The notes under the pieces were generated by a model. It had not been told where the DNA came from. It was given only the letters and a program-made list of their open reading frames with translations, and made no database searches. The position numbers and the translations under genes were made by a program. DNA of 64,000 nt from Thuidium tamariscinum (Eukaryota; Streptophyta; Bryopsida; Hypnales; Thuidiaceae), in contig OX344755.2 in NCBI GenBank assembly GCA_947034885.2, positions 22,389,052-22,453,051 on the forward strand. Reading direction: 5' to 3'. Position 1 is the first letter of the stretch; every line of letters begins with the position of its first letter. This document shows, in pieces, positions 23,499 through 35,150 of this stretch.

Positions 23499-25781
23499 CT
23501 AATACCCCTCCCTTGCTAACAAGTTGTCTTCCTCTGAGAGTTCTATGGCCCCAATTAAATTCACTGTTTCTGATGGAATTGGCAATCTTTGGGGAGCTGT
23601 TAGGCCTGCACTGTCAACTGTGGTGCTAATAAATGCATCACCTATATCAAGAACCTCTCGTCGTGCTCGGGCCTCTTTACGTAGCACAACTTTCCAACCC
23701 GGTCTTTCTGTAACATCGGAGAAGAAAACTTGTGTAGCTTGGCTTGGGAAAATGAAAGGCTCCGCGAGGCGAGGCAGTTTGTGGCGGAAGTTTACTACAA
23801 GAAAGCCAGACTCGTCCTTCGTGTACGTAGGATTGCCTCGATTGTCTTGGGTTTTGACCCACTCACAACGCAGTAAAATTATAGGTGAGCTCAATGCACC
23901 GTAATCCAGCTCAAATACGTCCTTCAACACTCCTACATAGTTCACAGAACTTTCCTCTATGTTCTGTGCGGGCTCTTGGAAAACCGACGCTACCCCACTG
24001 TTGTAACTCAGCAAGTGTCTAGTACTCTCATCCTCCACTCGAAAGTGGTTGCCGAAGGCTGTGACTCGTGAATACCTTGTAGCTCTCTGGGATGGTTTCT
24101 TGCTTAGGAGAAACCGATCCATGTCTTCCGGGTTACGCATATCCAAGTCCGACTCTCCCACTGTACGTTCTATCCACTCCACTACTGACGGGGTTGCTGG
24201 ATTATCCTCTGATTCTGTCCTCCAGTTCCTTCGCAAGCCAGTGACAAAGATATGTTATTAAAAAAACGCAAGAGAAGCTGAGGTACTGAAAAGCCCCTAC
24301 AACAGTACTGCCTTTTGACTTCGAGGAACGGCCGACCTGTAGTGATTATCTACGACTTCTCCATAACTTCCACTACTCACTTCTGAGTCATTTGTAAGTT
24401 ATTGAAAGTCTTCTGAACTCCAAAATGACTTCAAAATAACTACTGAGTGACTTCAAAGTTTTGGAAGATGAGACAACCACTGACAGAGACAGAACAGCTG
24501 ACAGTTTCGCCATTCTACGCTACTTTCTATCGCAGAAGAGTGTGACCTATGGAACTTACAGTCTTACATAAATAATTCCTGCATGGCCGAGGCATTGGAA
24601 AGCACATATTGGTGGGCCACATCTCTGAGCTCACGACTCATCACATATGGCCTTACCGCCCCTTGCAGAACCTCCTCAACATCTCCGAATTCTTCATCTT
24701 CATCCCACACACGCCTCTGGGTGCCCTCAAAATTCTGGAGGTACTCGGTAATGAAACCAATGCACTCGTCTTTTAGGTATCCCTCTGCCATGCATGCCTC
24801 TGGTCGTGCCATATTTCTAACATAGCCCTTCAATACTTTCATATACCGCTCCACTGGATACATCCACCTGGCACTAACCGGGCCACACAAGTCCAATTCT
24901 TTTGCAAGATGGTATGGGAGATGAGTCATTATGTCAAAAAATGACGGTGGGAACTCTATCTCCAACAATGCCATGCTTTCCGCCACATCCGCTTCTAGTG
25001 AGGGAAAGTCCAAGGGATTGTAGACCTTCGTGCCCAAGCGACGGAATACCCTACACATTCTCATGATAGCCATACGAGGTCCAGTTTGCATTAGACCACG
25101 AAGAGCTAGTGGCATCACTTGTTGCATGAGAATGTGGTAATCGTGGGACTTGAGTCCACCGAAATTCTTCTTGCGGAGGCACTTGCCAATGTCTGCGCTA
25201 TATCCCGTTGGCGTCTTCAAAGATTCAATGCACTTCACGAACTTCTCAAACTCATCCTCAGACAACACATAAGATGCTTGAGGCTTCACCATCTTCCCAG
25301 CCTTACGTGGATGTGGAGTCAGCCACAAGTGCCTCCGGACATTTCGGCGTTGCAAATCCCTGCGCACTTTGACGGTGTCCTTCTTCCCTGATATGGTTTT
25401 CAGGAAGTTTTTGGCGAGGTTCAGCTCGCAGTGCATCAGGTCCAGCGTATAGCAGATGAGAAGATCCTAAAAATAGAGACATGAGGACCAGATTAGATAC
25501 AGTACTGAAGTAACGCCTTAGTTACATATCAGTCATTTATTAGTCCAGAGTGTCATTCAATAGTCAAATCCCCTTACAACAAGTACTCATATATGACTTC
25601 AACGGCAGTTACGGGTGACTACCAAGTTCCCTACAAGTCACATATAAGTCATTTTTTTGGTCAGTGCGAGAATTTCACACATTAGAGAAATTTTGAACCC
25701 TCAAAGAGACCCTTAGAAATTGACATGCAAAGCTATTTATTGAAGGCTAGAGATGATAGCCTTAGTACACAATATGTGTCG

Positions 25782-28700
25782 TAGCACAAGGAAGCACAAA
25801 TCCGTCTGTAGGTGTTAATTTGGCGTTAACACCGTTCAAATGACTCGTGTATCGTTCCCACAAGATTTTACGTAGATTCCTCAAGATATCCGGAATAACA
25901 GGATGCAGAAAACAACCCCAAGACAACAATAACCAGATTCCTAACCGGAAACTTCCTCACAACATCCGCATTCCTTTAGATTGCCTTTCTCACCATTCAT
26001 ACATACTTTACCACTTTCATAACAACCTCCAAACAGGGGGGAGTGCCCAAACTCTGTACCTTCCCCTATCCAGACTTACAGTATCCGACTGGGCGGATTA
26101 GGAACCGAAAGGAGTGCCCAAACTCTGTACCTCTTCCGGATCCGGTTTCCGGATCCAATCACTCAAGTAACCAATGAAGTTTAGCCTCTATATTAGAGGG
26201 GTCTGCGGTTGGCATTTAGGAAGGATGCGTTGAATCCTACCCTCCTCAGGATTATAGTGAATGGAGTTCCACTAAAAGAGAAAAATAACAAAAGACATAA
26301 AAGAAATAGGCTACAAGTTCCTCCTCACAACTAATCCAGATTGCAATCCCAACTAGCAGGTCACTCAGGAAACCCCTACAAACCCCACATTACTACAATG
26401 ACAGACTCACCCAAACTCAGTTCCTAAGGCTTAATCTAGGAGCCAGATAACTAGGGGATCCTAACTGTCTGCACATCCCTTACTTCCGGTTATAGTAGGA
26501 CCTCAACAACACGTCAATTGGCATGCGCCCACTCTCCTAGCAGAACACACCCAATCTAAGAGCGGCTTTCCCACACAGAAGCCTCCAAGTGACTGCAGCA
26601 GCTAGACTTCAATCCTAATACACCAGTAGCCTCAACCAAATCACTTCAATTTCCCGGAACCGGATTCAGACAAAGTCTGGGGGCGACACCTCATCAAACA
26701 CCTGCAAACCCAGCTACCTCGCACTATCCAATGGTTCTAGCATTGCACGGCATACCAATCCAGAGTCGAGACTTATTCAGACCAACTCTTAGAAAGTAGA
26801 AATCTGGAAATCAGATTGCAAATGAAAGGAAAAACAGAAGTAGGAACACCCGGGGCAACCAACTAACAGCCACCCCTAAATACCAACCCAAGGGAACCCT
26901 AAAAGCCCCAAGGGAACAAAATCAGAGGACAAGAGAATGCCAGGTGGCATTCCTTATCCACAAAAGTCACTTTCCAATCCACCCAACTGGACCCGAAAAA
27001 AGTAGATCTCAGATCCGAAAAATCCGGATCTGACTGACCAGGTGCATTCTAAATGAAAAGCACCTTGCTAACTACTTCCTACCTACTGGAAAGGTAACTT
27101 TCCACCTTTTCCACTAAGTCTGCTCCTCAAAATTCTCTACCTACTCTACTTTCTATTCCTAACTACTTCTTCATCCGCTTTTTGGGGGAATCCGCATGCT
27201 TGGCGGCTCCCTTGCGTGCTGGCTGTTTCCTACTGGTGGAAACCTTTGCCGACGCAGTTGCTTTGCCCTTGGAAGGCGTGGCAACATTCTTACCCTTCCC
27301 CGCAGATTTCGGAGGCGTGATTTTCGCCGGGTCTGACGGTTCCGGTTCCGGTTCCGATCCTGATCCGGATTCCGAATCCGAATCCTCTTCTTCGTGCTCG
27401 CTCTGCTCTGGGGACTCGTCTTCGTCTGACTCCAGCTGAATGGGACTCTCCCTCGCCCTCTTCGCTGTAGCCTTCCTCTTCAACGTGCTAGGAACCTTGG
27501 GGGACTTCTCGGATACCTTGCTCGGAGGCGTCTCTTGATCCTGGTCTTCCGCTTGGACTTGCTTCCGGATTTGGGATCCGGGTGTTGCCCCTTCTCCCAC
27601 CTCAAGATCAAGTCGGGAAGCTGCCTTGGGCGCCTGTGGAGTCTTCTCTTCCACTGAACCCTTGCCCTTGGACTTCCCAGAGTCAAGTGGAGAAGCCACT
27701 TTGAATTCAGGAATCGGGATTACACTTTCCTTACCCTGGCTGGCTTCCTTCCCCGTTTCCGGATCCGGATATAGTCCAGCCCCTTGCAAAGCCTCCCTGA
27801 TCTCAAACAAAATCCTCTCCATCCTCTCACTAAACTCCACTAGCACCTTCACCATCTTAGGAGCTACGGATGGTCCTGCCTTATGCACTTCCTCATCAAA
27901 TAATCTAGCCTTATTAAGTGCATCGCCCGGAATCTTAATTGAATCCCGGATTCGTATGAAGGTTGCTTGGGACTCACCCGAAAGCCTCCTAGACTCTTCT
28001 GACTTCCTCTCCAACTGATGTTGGAGATTCCTAACCTGAGTAGTCAATTCCTCAATCCGGCTTTCCCACTTCCCAACATCCTGATTTTTGAGAAGTTCCT
28101 CTATTCTCTCACACAAAACAAAGGGACTGATGTTTCCCATCAGTCTACATGCCTTCCAGACTTCCTCTCTTTCCCCACTCTGATCCTTTCGGATCCTCTC
28201 CAAATCCGCAATAACAATTCCTAACGGATCCTCCTTCCTATCACTCGGCCAGACCGGATCCTCTTTCACTTCCTCAACCTCTGGCTCCTTTCCCTTCCTT
28301 GAAACAGGAACCTTCCCTTGCTTTCTCTCCTTCTCTGAAGATCTTGGTCCTTTCGAACCTTCCTTTCCCTCTCTCTCTTCCTCACTTTCCGATTCCGGGG
28401 GAGGACTGATGTCAAACTTCAGCATTACGGAGGCTGATTTGTACAATGTGGCCTCTCTATCCCTCAGCAAATCAAGAGAGTGATACAGATGAAAGAGAAA
28501 AGGACTGAGGATGGTGGGTTTAGACTTTCCGGCCAAGGATACCAACTTTTCTACATGATCCCGGATTACCCTCCCCCAACTAACCTTCCGCTCCCCGGAT
28601 AGTGCCCCGAAGATCGTGTTGGCTATCGTGGTTGTAATCCGGGTTGGCCTTTCCGGATACAGAATCGGGGTTAGGAACTCTAACACTCTCCTATCCCTCT

Positions 28701-29777
28701 TGCTTGCACATTCCGCGACCGTATACCCGTCCTTAGGATGCGGTGGTTTGGAGAACTTACCCTTCAAGAACTTGTCCGTCCTTAAGGCTCCTCCTTCTCC
28801 CTCTTTAGGAAATCCATACGCCTTCCTCTAAAGTTCCGCTGTCCACCGGTTAGGAAGCGCCCTAACAGTCCGGTTCCACTCACTGGACTGATCCTCCATC
28901 ACCTCCCGGACCATGTCTTCGTCTTTGAGGTTCCATGGGCGCTGCAGCAACCCTAGGCAGCCAATCTGGGTCAGGTCCTCCTCCAAATAAGCGCGCTCCT
29001 TGGCATCCTTGGGCACTCCCGGAGTTACGGACTTTAGGTTCACGAAAACCGGATCCTCTGCTTCCTTGGACTTCCCCATCTCTCACTCAGATAGGCGCTC
29101 AAGGTTCCAAGACGGATTATCTCACCACAAAACCCTCTACACATAGCCAGCGCTCAAAGAAACCACGAGGTTCTCACTCAAAACCCTCTTCCTTCAAGCC
29201 GGCCGCGCGCCCTTTCGCGATACAGGAACCGGAAACTCTGTAGCCCTAAAAGACTCAAACTCCCGCCCTTGCAACACAAAAGAGCTCTCAAAAACACACT
29301 CAAGAAGCACCAAGACGAATCGCCACCAAATGAGAGTGACGACCCTTCCATCAGCCATGACCCCTGGAATCCCAGAACTAGCCGTTTAACTGACAGTTCC
29401 GTGATTTCCGGATGTCCCACCGTTAGGGTTTCATCCAATTTCTCCCGGCGGCGCCGCCTTTGCCGGTTAGGGTTCCGTTGGCTCCTGGACAACTGGTGGT
29501 GGCCTTAGGATGACATCTGGACCCTTCCATGATCCTAGGGCTGAACCCCAGATCCTCAATCCGGTTCCGGATTTTCCGGTTAGGTAAGGGTTTCTACTTC
29601 CCTTCCTTAACCTAATTATCTCCATTGGATGTCTCCAATTTCCACCTCTTCCTAATCTTACTAACTTTCCCTATTCTTGATCAAAGAATCGAAAAATTTA
29701 TCTAAGATTAGCTTCCTTATTCCTAATTCTATACTAAATATTAAAAACCTGTATTCTAGGTTCCACAATATGTGTCG
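25782..29777 (-). mobile_element. 4-kb insert carrying a gag-like gene, 14-bp direct repeat at borders
   Basis: CACAATATGTGTCG occurs at 25,768-25,781 and 29,764-29,777, at the transition between AT-rich element DNA and a compositionally different interior rich in CCGGATCCGG words. It is read as a 14-bp target duplication around a 4-kb insert. No LTR pair, poly-A tail, reverse transcriptase or transposase was found, so the class is open. A defective retroelement is one option. In 25,800-27,160 a GAGTGCCCAAACTCTGTACC word is duplicated near 26,040 and 26,112. This 3' part has no gene. Confidence 0.5.
27163..29079 (-). pseudogene. gag-like / uncharacterised retroelement-type protein with one stop
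   Basis: One frame runs from the ATG at 29,079 to the stop at 27,163, with a single TAA at 28,828-28,830 (codon 84). The N-terminus (MGKSKEAEDPVFVNLKSV) leads into a helical, Trp/Arg-rich region, then DGYTVAECASKRDRRVLEF and SPFLFHLYHSLDLLRDREA. That arrangement resembles the N-terminal domain of proteins encoded by plant retroelements (inference, no named domain). A coiled coil follows (residues about 330-400 from the ATG). The last 200 residues are charged and disordered, with acidic Glu/Ser runs (HEEEDSDSESGSGSEPEPEP) and a Lys-rich end (KHADSPKKRMKK). No protease, RT, integrase or zinc knuckle is seen. The ancestral codon at the stop is unknown. Confidence 0.55.
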
Positions 29778-32391
29778 CTACCTTGCGTGAATATTCATCA
29801 AGTACTTATGAATTTGTTAAATAAAGAATTCACTTATTGTACCAAGGACTTGAATGACAAAAAGTACCTATTGTTCCATTGTCCAATAAGAGGTATTTCA
29901 TGGTGCAAACATCATGAGCATGAAGTACCAATAACCTTTTTTTTTTAAAGTCTCACTCATTGTACTAAAAACACATGAGCCATTAGTATTTAATTGCACC
30001 AAATTTGTCCTTCTCCAAATAAAATAATCCCTCAATGTACTTAAAATTTGAATGGCAAGAAGTACCTAATGTCCCATTATCCAATAAAAAAACATGTACC
30101 TTTATAAACATCATGATGTCAAAATGGGTGGAAATAGGGGAAAAAAATTGTCCTTTCTTTGACAAGTACACATTTAAATCCAATTGAGGACCCCCAATTG
30201 AGGCCTTTTAGAGGCCTCTTAGAGGGTTCAAAATTTCTCTAATGCTCATCCTCCAATATGGCAATCTAAACAGAATACTGAGCCGCTTCAGACCAAAAAT
30301 TTTGGAGGGGTCCCCAGTGGCACCATCTCTGTTTCCAGCTGCCTTCCATGCTTCGCATTGCAATGCATGCTGGATTTGCTCCTCCACACTCACAACCCGT
30401 GGTTTGGGGCGGTTTTCAATGAAGCCGTTGAAGTGGTCCTTCATTTCCTCGGACCTGTAAGGATGATCTTCGCGAAGCCATCGACGAGTCCCACCATAAG
30501 TTTGCTTGCCAAGTTCAGTAGAATGCTCAGCTTCAAGATCTTGGCCACACCATGGGCATGCTGCATAACCTTGGTGAGAGAATCCTCCCACGGTGCCATA
30601 ACCTGGAAAGTCGTGGATAGTCCACAGTAACATGGCCCGCAACTGGAAGGCCTGTTCACCTGCTTTCGCTGTCACGTCATGGGCAGGGACTCCACCCCAC
30701 AGCAACAAAAGCTCTTCCACTAAAGGCTCTAAATAAACGTCAAACACATCACTCGTGACAGACTCCCGCCCTGGAATCAAGAGGGCCAACTGAATGAAAA
30801 TTTTTTTGGTGCTCAACCACGGGGGCAAGTTGTAGTTCAATAACACAACCGGCCAAGTAGACCACGATGTCCTGTTCTGCTTGTAAGGGTTGACTCCATC
30901 AGCTGCTAAGGCGAAGTGAACATTTCGTGGATCGTTTGCAAAGGATGGATCCACATTGTTCTCAAAATGTTGCCAAGCCTTGGAGTCGCATGGATGCCTA
31001 ACAAGGCCATCCCCTCCTTCTCGGTTGCTGCGGTTCTCCGCATGCCAAACCATGAGCTTCGAAATTTTGGGACTCATGAACATCCGCTGCAACCTTGGAA
31101 TGATGGGGAAGTGACGGAGCACCTTCAGTGGAAAACAACGCCGCTCCTCGTCTCTGTATCTACGCCCACCACACTTAGGGCACCGTAGGGCATGCTCATG
31201 TGGTCCACGGAAAAACACGCACCCTCTTTCACATGCATGGATGGTGTTGTATGTCAAACCCAATTTAGAAGTGAGGGACTGCGCTGCGTAATAGTTGCGT
31301 GGCAAATTATTGTTCCTTGGCAGGAGATGGGAATGCAATATGCTAAACAACTTGTTGGCGCAGTGGTTGCTCACACCATGCACAGTGCATAAATTCATCA
31401 ATAGTACTGTTGCGGCGAGCTTACTAGAAGCAGCTTCATCGTACAGAGGCTCCAAGCAGGACTGTAGCACCCTCGCATCAAAGTTGTCGTTACCGTCACC
31501 TCCTTCGCTGATTGCGGTGGGAGAATGCTACTCTTCACGGCACTCCTCATCCTCTGCAACATCAGCTTGGGACTCCTGCAAGCACTTGTCTTGGATAGAG
31601 TCGGCTATGTCTAAAGCATTCCTCACTTCGTCTTGTACTCTTTCCACAACAATAGGTGCAACTGGAACTGGGCCCAACGCTTGGTTCACAATGCCTTGAG
31701 TATCAACAGTGGCATCCAAGCCGTCAATGCGTGCCTGAACCTCTCCAGTTGGACCCCAAAAGTCTTGCTCCCACTCTTCGTCAGAGGAGTCTCGTACGCC
31801 TGGGCCTCTCCAAACACAACAATCTGGATGCTTACCGTGACGTTGTAGGTGATCGCGTATGTTCTTCAACAACAATCTCTTACGACCCCTGTAGTTGTTG
31901 CATGGACAGTGCAATTTTTTAACATTATACTCTCTGGCTCTTTGCACCTCCCTCAGCCACATCCGTTCGTCTCGAAGTCTCTGTCTTTCCCTATTTGACA
32001 AGGGAAGCCTTGCGGGAATCATCTGGACCCCGGAGACGAGATTGTATACCCGTGATACAAAACTTAGAAAGTAGGATGCTTGGCAGCTCGATTATGTGAC
32101 TTCAGACTTGCTCCCATGACTAACGTTTCTGCGGAGTAACTGATAAATGTCTCCCACAAGTCAAGACTACGTTTATTAGTCATTCAAAAGTCAAAAATGT
32201 TCACAGGTATATGACTGAAGTGTGTCACATGGTGACCTCAAGGAAGACAAACTTTGACATGCTTTGGCAACACGAAAGTCATCTGAGTACTACCAGAGAA
32301 AGTGCTTCTTACTGTCCTCAGCAAAGTAGAAAACACAATTCATAAATAGGAAATAGAACATGACCTCACATGTGATTCCTTCAACACATTA

Positions 32392-33169
32392 GAGTTATTT
32401 GTAAAGTCCAAAACCGGTGTTTTCATGGTGTGTTTTCCTTTGACCGGTAATAACTAAAAGCTTGGATTATTCAATGAACCTTTTTCCACCTTTCTAGACT
32501 AATTGAACCCTTACAAATTCAAAAATCTAATAATTTCAGATGTTTAAGTTATACATTAGAAGATATGGAGGTTGAAAGTTGACCATGAGTTTCATGCCCA
32601 GTTTTTATTGTATGAAAAACAATGTGAAATATCGTTCATAAACATAGTAATAAATTTACATTTTAATTTGTAAATTTGATCTTTAACCTTTCTAAAGCTA
32701 CTAGAACTTTTACTACTCCATTTTGTGATCTTAGGAATTCTTTGGAAAAAACAAAGCATGAAACTCTTGGAGGCTTCAATTTTGAAGCCTCCAAGAGTTT
32801 CATGCTTTGTTTTTTCCAAAGAATTCCTAAGATCACAAAATGGAGTAGTAAAAGTTCTAGTAGCTTTAGAAAGGTTAAAGATCAAATTTACAAATTCAAA
32901 TGTAAATTTATTACTATGTTTATGAACGATATTTCACATTGTTTTTCATACAATAAAAACTGGGCATGAAACTCATGGTCAACTTTCAACCTCCATATCT
33001 TCTAATGTATAACTTAAACATCTGAAATTATTAGATTTTTGAATTTGTAAGGGTTCAATTAGTCTAGAAAGGTGGAAAAAGGTTCATTGAATAATCCAAG
33101 CTTTTAGTTATTACCGGTCAAAGGAAAACACACCATGAAAACACCGGTTTTGGACTTTACAAATAACTC
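32392..33169. mobile_element. 778-bp near-perfect palindrome (foldback/MITE-like), TA flanks
   Basis: The two arms of about 389 bp meet at 32,780/32,781 with essentially no loop. Comparing them by eye I found about two mismatches. The outer ends read GAGTTATTTGTAAAGTCC, and TA flanks both sides (32,390-32,391 and 33,170-33,171). It lies between the small basic gene and TNP2 of copy B. Without it the spacing is about 496 bp, close to the 559 bp of copy A, so it is an insertion. Identical 97-codon ORFs on the two strands are a consequence of the symmetry, not evidence of a protein. A transcript across it would fold into a long hairpin RNA. Confidence 0.92.
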
Positions 33170-33297
33170 TATTGGGGTTAGAACTTGATCATTGTAACAT
33201 CTTCCATGAGAACACATTTCACAAGGGCCATTCAACACAATGGAAACTACTATGGAACAAAGTTATGCTTTTTCATTAATGCATATTTCTGAACATG

Positions 33298-33741
33298 TCA
33301 TCCACTCCGACTAGCCTTGTCTGGAAGGCGATTGCAGGCCTCCAGAGTAGTGGAGACACCTGCCACAATTCTAAGCACAGGTTCCACGGAGGGGGGGTCA
33401 ACTGATGGTTGTACTACTGAAGATACACCAAGGGCCAGAGCAACCCAAGCTTCAAAACGCCTATGTAACTCACTATTCATAGGGGAAGGTGGCGGTTGGG
33501 ATCTACTCATGTCATTGAGGCACTGACCCAGTGGGGCAAATCCTCCATCATTGCTTCCTACTATTTCGGACACAGAATTCTGTTTCCTTGTCGAACTTGC
33601 AGACGAGGACAATGAACTTTGACTGTTCAACGAAATTTGTTGGTTAACGATGCCCACCTCATTGTCAGATTCAGGTGTTACCATTCTGCGTCTCTTCCTC
33701 AAGAAGAGGGGTGCAGCTCTTAGCACTTTTCGCTTTGGCAT
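33298..33741 (-). CDS. small basic CACTA-associated protein (copy B)
   Basis: This 147-residue homologue of the protein at 3128-3559 has the same basic start (MPKRKVLRAAPLFLRKRRR), an acidic-polar stretch (PESDNEVG), a Ser-rich middle (SLSSSASS) and a conserved ELHRRFEAWVALALG segment. The C-terminal 40 residues differ from copy A. No domain is recognised. It is transcribed toward TNP2 and is separated from it by the palindrome. The conserved basic start suggests a nuclear protein, perhaps a DNA-binding accessory of the element. This is inferred only from composition and gene neighbourhood. Confidence 0.65.
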   Translation of the reverse strand: MPKRKVLRAAPLFLRKRRRMVTPESDNEVGIVNQQISLNSQSSLSSSASSTRKQNSVSEIVGSNDGGFAPLGQCLNDMSRSQPPPSPMNSELHRRFEAWVALALGVSSVVQPSVDPPSVEPVLRIVAGVSTTLEACNRLPDKASRSG

Positions 33742-34310
33742 TCTGTACTGCAGGATTATTTGACAGGGAGGTGCACTTCACGGTTTCCAACTTTGACTAC
33801 TATGGATAAGAAAAGTGCAAACATGGGGGTTGAATACCTGAAGGGCTACAGTGGAACCCACTTCCTGGATTCAAGTGTCTTCCTTTACTCACAAAATGGG
33901 CTTCACGCAGTCAATAATCACCACCGTGTTTTGCAAATGTTGTGCTCCCTGAATGACAATGAAAAAAGCTTCCATAAGTTCAAATTCAGATCTACGGTAT
34001 TGTTGCGCATGGAAGACACCGAGCAGTTATCATAAACGACTATAGAGCAACCTTAGTCATCTTCAATAATATTATATGAGTTATTTACGACTTGTGAATG
34101 ACTGAGGAAGTTGCGTAGAAGTTGCTTCGCAGTCACTTAAGTGACTGCGGTACGCGCTCATCTCTGATGATAATCACGCCCGTTGCATGAAGCTCTGACA
34201 TAAAGGAGGCAGTTCAGCTATGGAGTGTTTACTTGGCACTACAAGACATACACTAAACAATTAAGGTACTTGCTGAGTCCCCAAAAGAACAATAACATTG
34301 CTGCGCTCTA

Positions 34311-35150
34311 CTCGAATGGCCCAAAAAAAATGGGGAATGGATATGTCCCCCAGTGCCTTACACTGAAATAAAAGCGCTTGGGGCACAAATTAGAACAAAA
34401 ACTGCCCTAGTCACAAACATACTAGAATGGACAAAAAAAATGGGGAATGGATATGTCCCCTACTTCTATAAGACTGAAATACAAGCACTTGGGGCACAAA
34501 TGAGAACAAAAAATACACTAGTCACAAACATACTAGAATGGACAAAAAAAATGGGGAATGGATATGTCCCCTACTTCTATAAGACTGAAATACAAGCACT
34601 TGGGGCACAAATGAGAACAAAAAATACACTAGTCATTCACATACTAGAATGGACAAAAAAAATGGGGAATGGATATGTCCCCTACTTCTATAAGACTGAA
34701 ATACAAGCACTTGGGGCACAAATGAGAACAAAAAATACACTAGTCACAAACATACTAGAATGGACAAAAAAAATGGGGAATGGATATGTCCCCTACTTCT
34801 ATAAGACTGAAATACAAGCACTTGGGGCACAAATGAGAACAAAAAATACACTAGTCATTCACGTACTACAATGGACAAAAAAAATGGGGAATGGATATGT
34901 CCCCTACTTGATTACACTGAAATACAAGCACTTGGGGCACAAATGAGAACAAAAACTGCCCTAGTCATTCACGTACTACAATGGACAAAAAAAATGGGGA
35001 ATGGATATGTCCCCTACTTCTATAAGACTGAAATACAAGCACTTGGGGCACAAATGAGAACAAAAACTGCCCTAGTCATTCACGTACTACAATGGACAAA
35101 AAAATTGGGGAATGGATATGTCCCCTACTGCATTACACTGAAACTGACCT
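34311..35150. repeat. 8-unit 111-bp tandem array between divergent CACTA genes
   Basis: Units of 110-111 bp carry the core AAAAAAAATGGGGAATGG, starting with the core A at 34,330, 34,440, 34,551, 34,662, 34,773, 34,884 and 34,994, with an eighth variant near 35,105. Each unit also holds a CTAGTCA(C/T) word of the AGTCAT type. The complement of the core is the ATTCCCC motif present twice upstream of the small gene in copy A. The array lies between the minus-strand and plus-strand genes. The 37-residue repeat ORF through it breaks at the 110-bp units and is probably not a protein. In 33,742-34,310 nothing else is recognised. Confidence 0.93.

Larger units (their letters stand above)
25685..30239. 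mobile_element. TA-target inverted-repeat element inside TNP2 intron 1
   Basis: The termini begin GAGAAATTTTGAACCCTC on both strands, and about 23 of 25 positions match. TA flanks both ends (25,683-25,684 and 30,240-30,241). Copy A lacks it at the homologous intron, giving an empty-site comparison. Without the inner insert (25,782-29,777) it would be about 560 bp of AT-rich DNA, a MITE-sized element. The TA flanks and GAG start resemble those of the palindrome at 32,392-33,169. Confidence 0.75.
23499..32022 (-). pseudogene. CACTA TNP2-type transposase, copy B, three exons, disrupted
   Basis: Exons on the minus strand are 32,022-30,250, 25,466-24,568 and 24,228-23,499. They align with copy A throughout: transposase-associated region (CPCNNYRG, where the second Cys pair is altered to NNY), tnp2 core, DUF4218 and DUF4216. 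Phases (0 and 2) agree with copy A. There are three lesions. TAG at 31,528-31,530 interrupts exon 1. The intron 1 donor reads ATGAGC where copy A has GTGAGT. Intron 1 is 4.8 kb because a 4.56-kb TA-flanked element sits 10 bp inside it; removing it leaves about 226 bp, close to the 199 bp of copy A. Exon 2 is intact here (CAG where copy A has TAG). The second copy of the CPCxxC pair (CNNY) is also lost, which may weaken the N-terminal finger. Confidence 0.88.

Noticed and set aside
27182..28831. Plus-strand ORFs rich in Ser/Pro/Gly
   Set aside because: They are antisense shadows of the gag-like minus-strand gene.
32592..32969. Identical 97-codon ORFs on opposite strands
   Set aside because: They are mirror images created by the palindrome; one strand's frame forces the other. 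No conserved domain is seen.
34311..35150. CRISPR-like array
   Set aside because: Units are directly tandem without unique spacers, and the window is eukaryotic.
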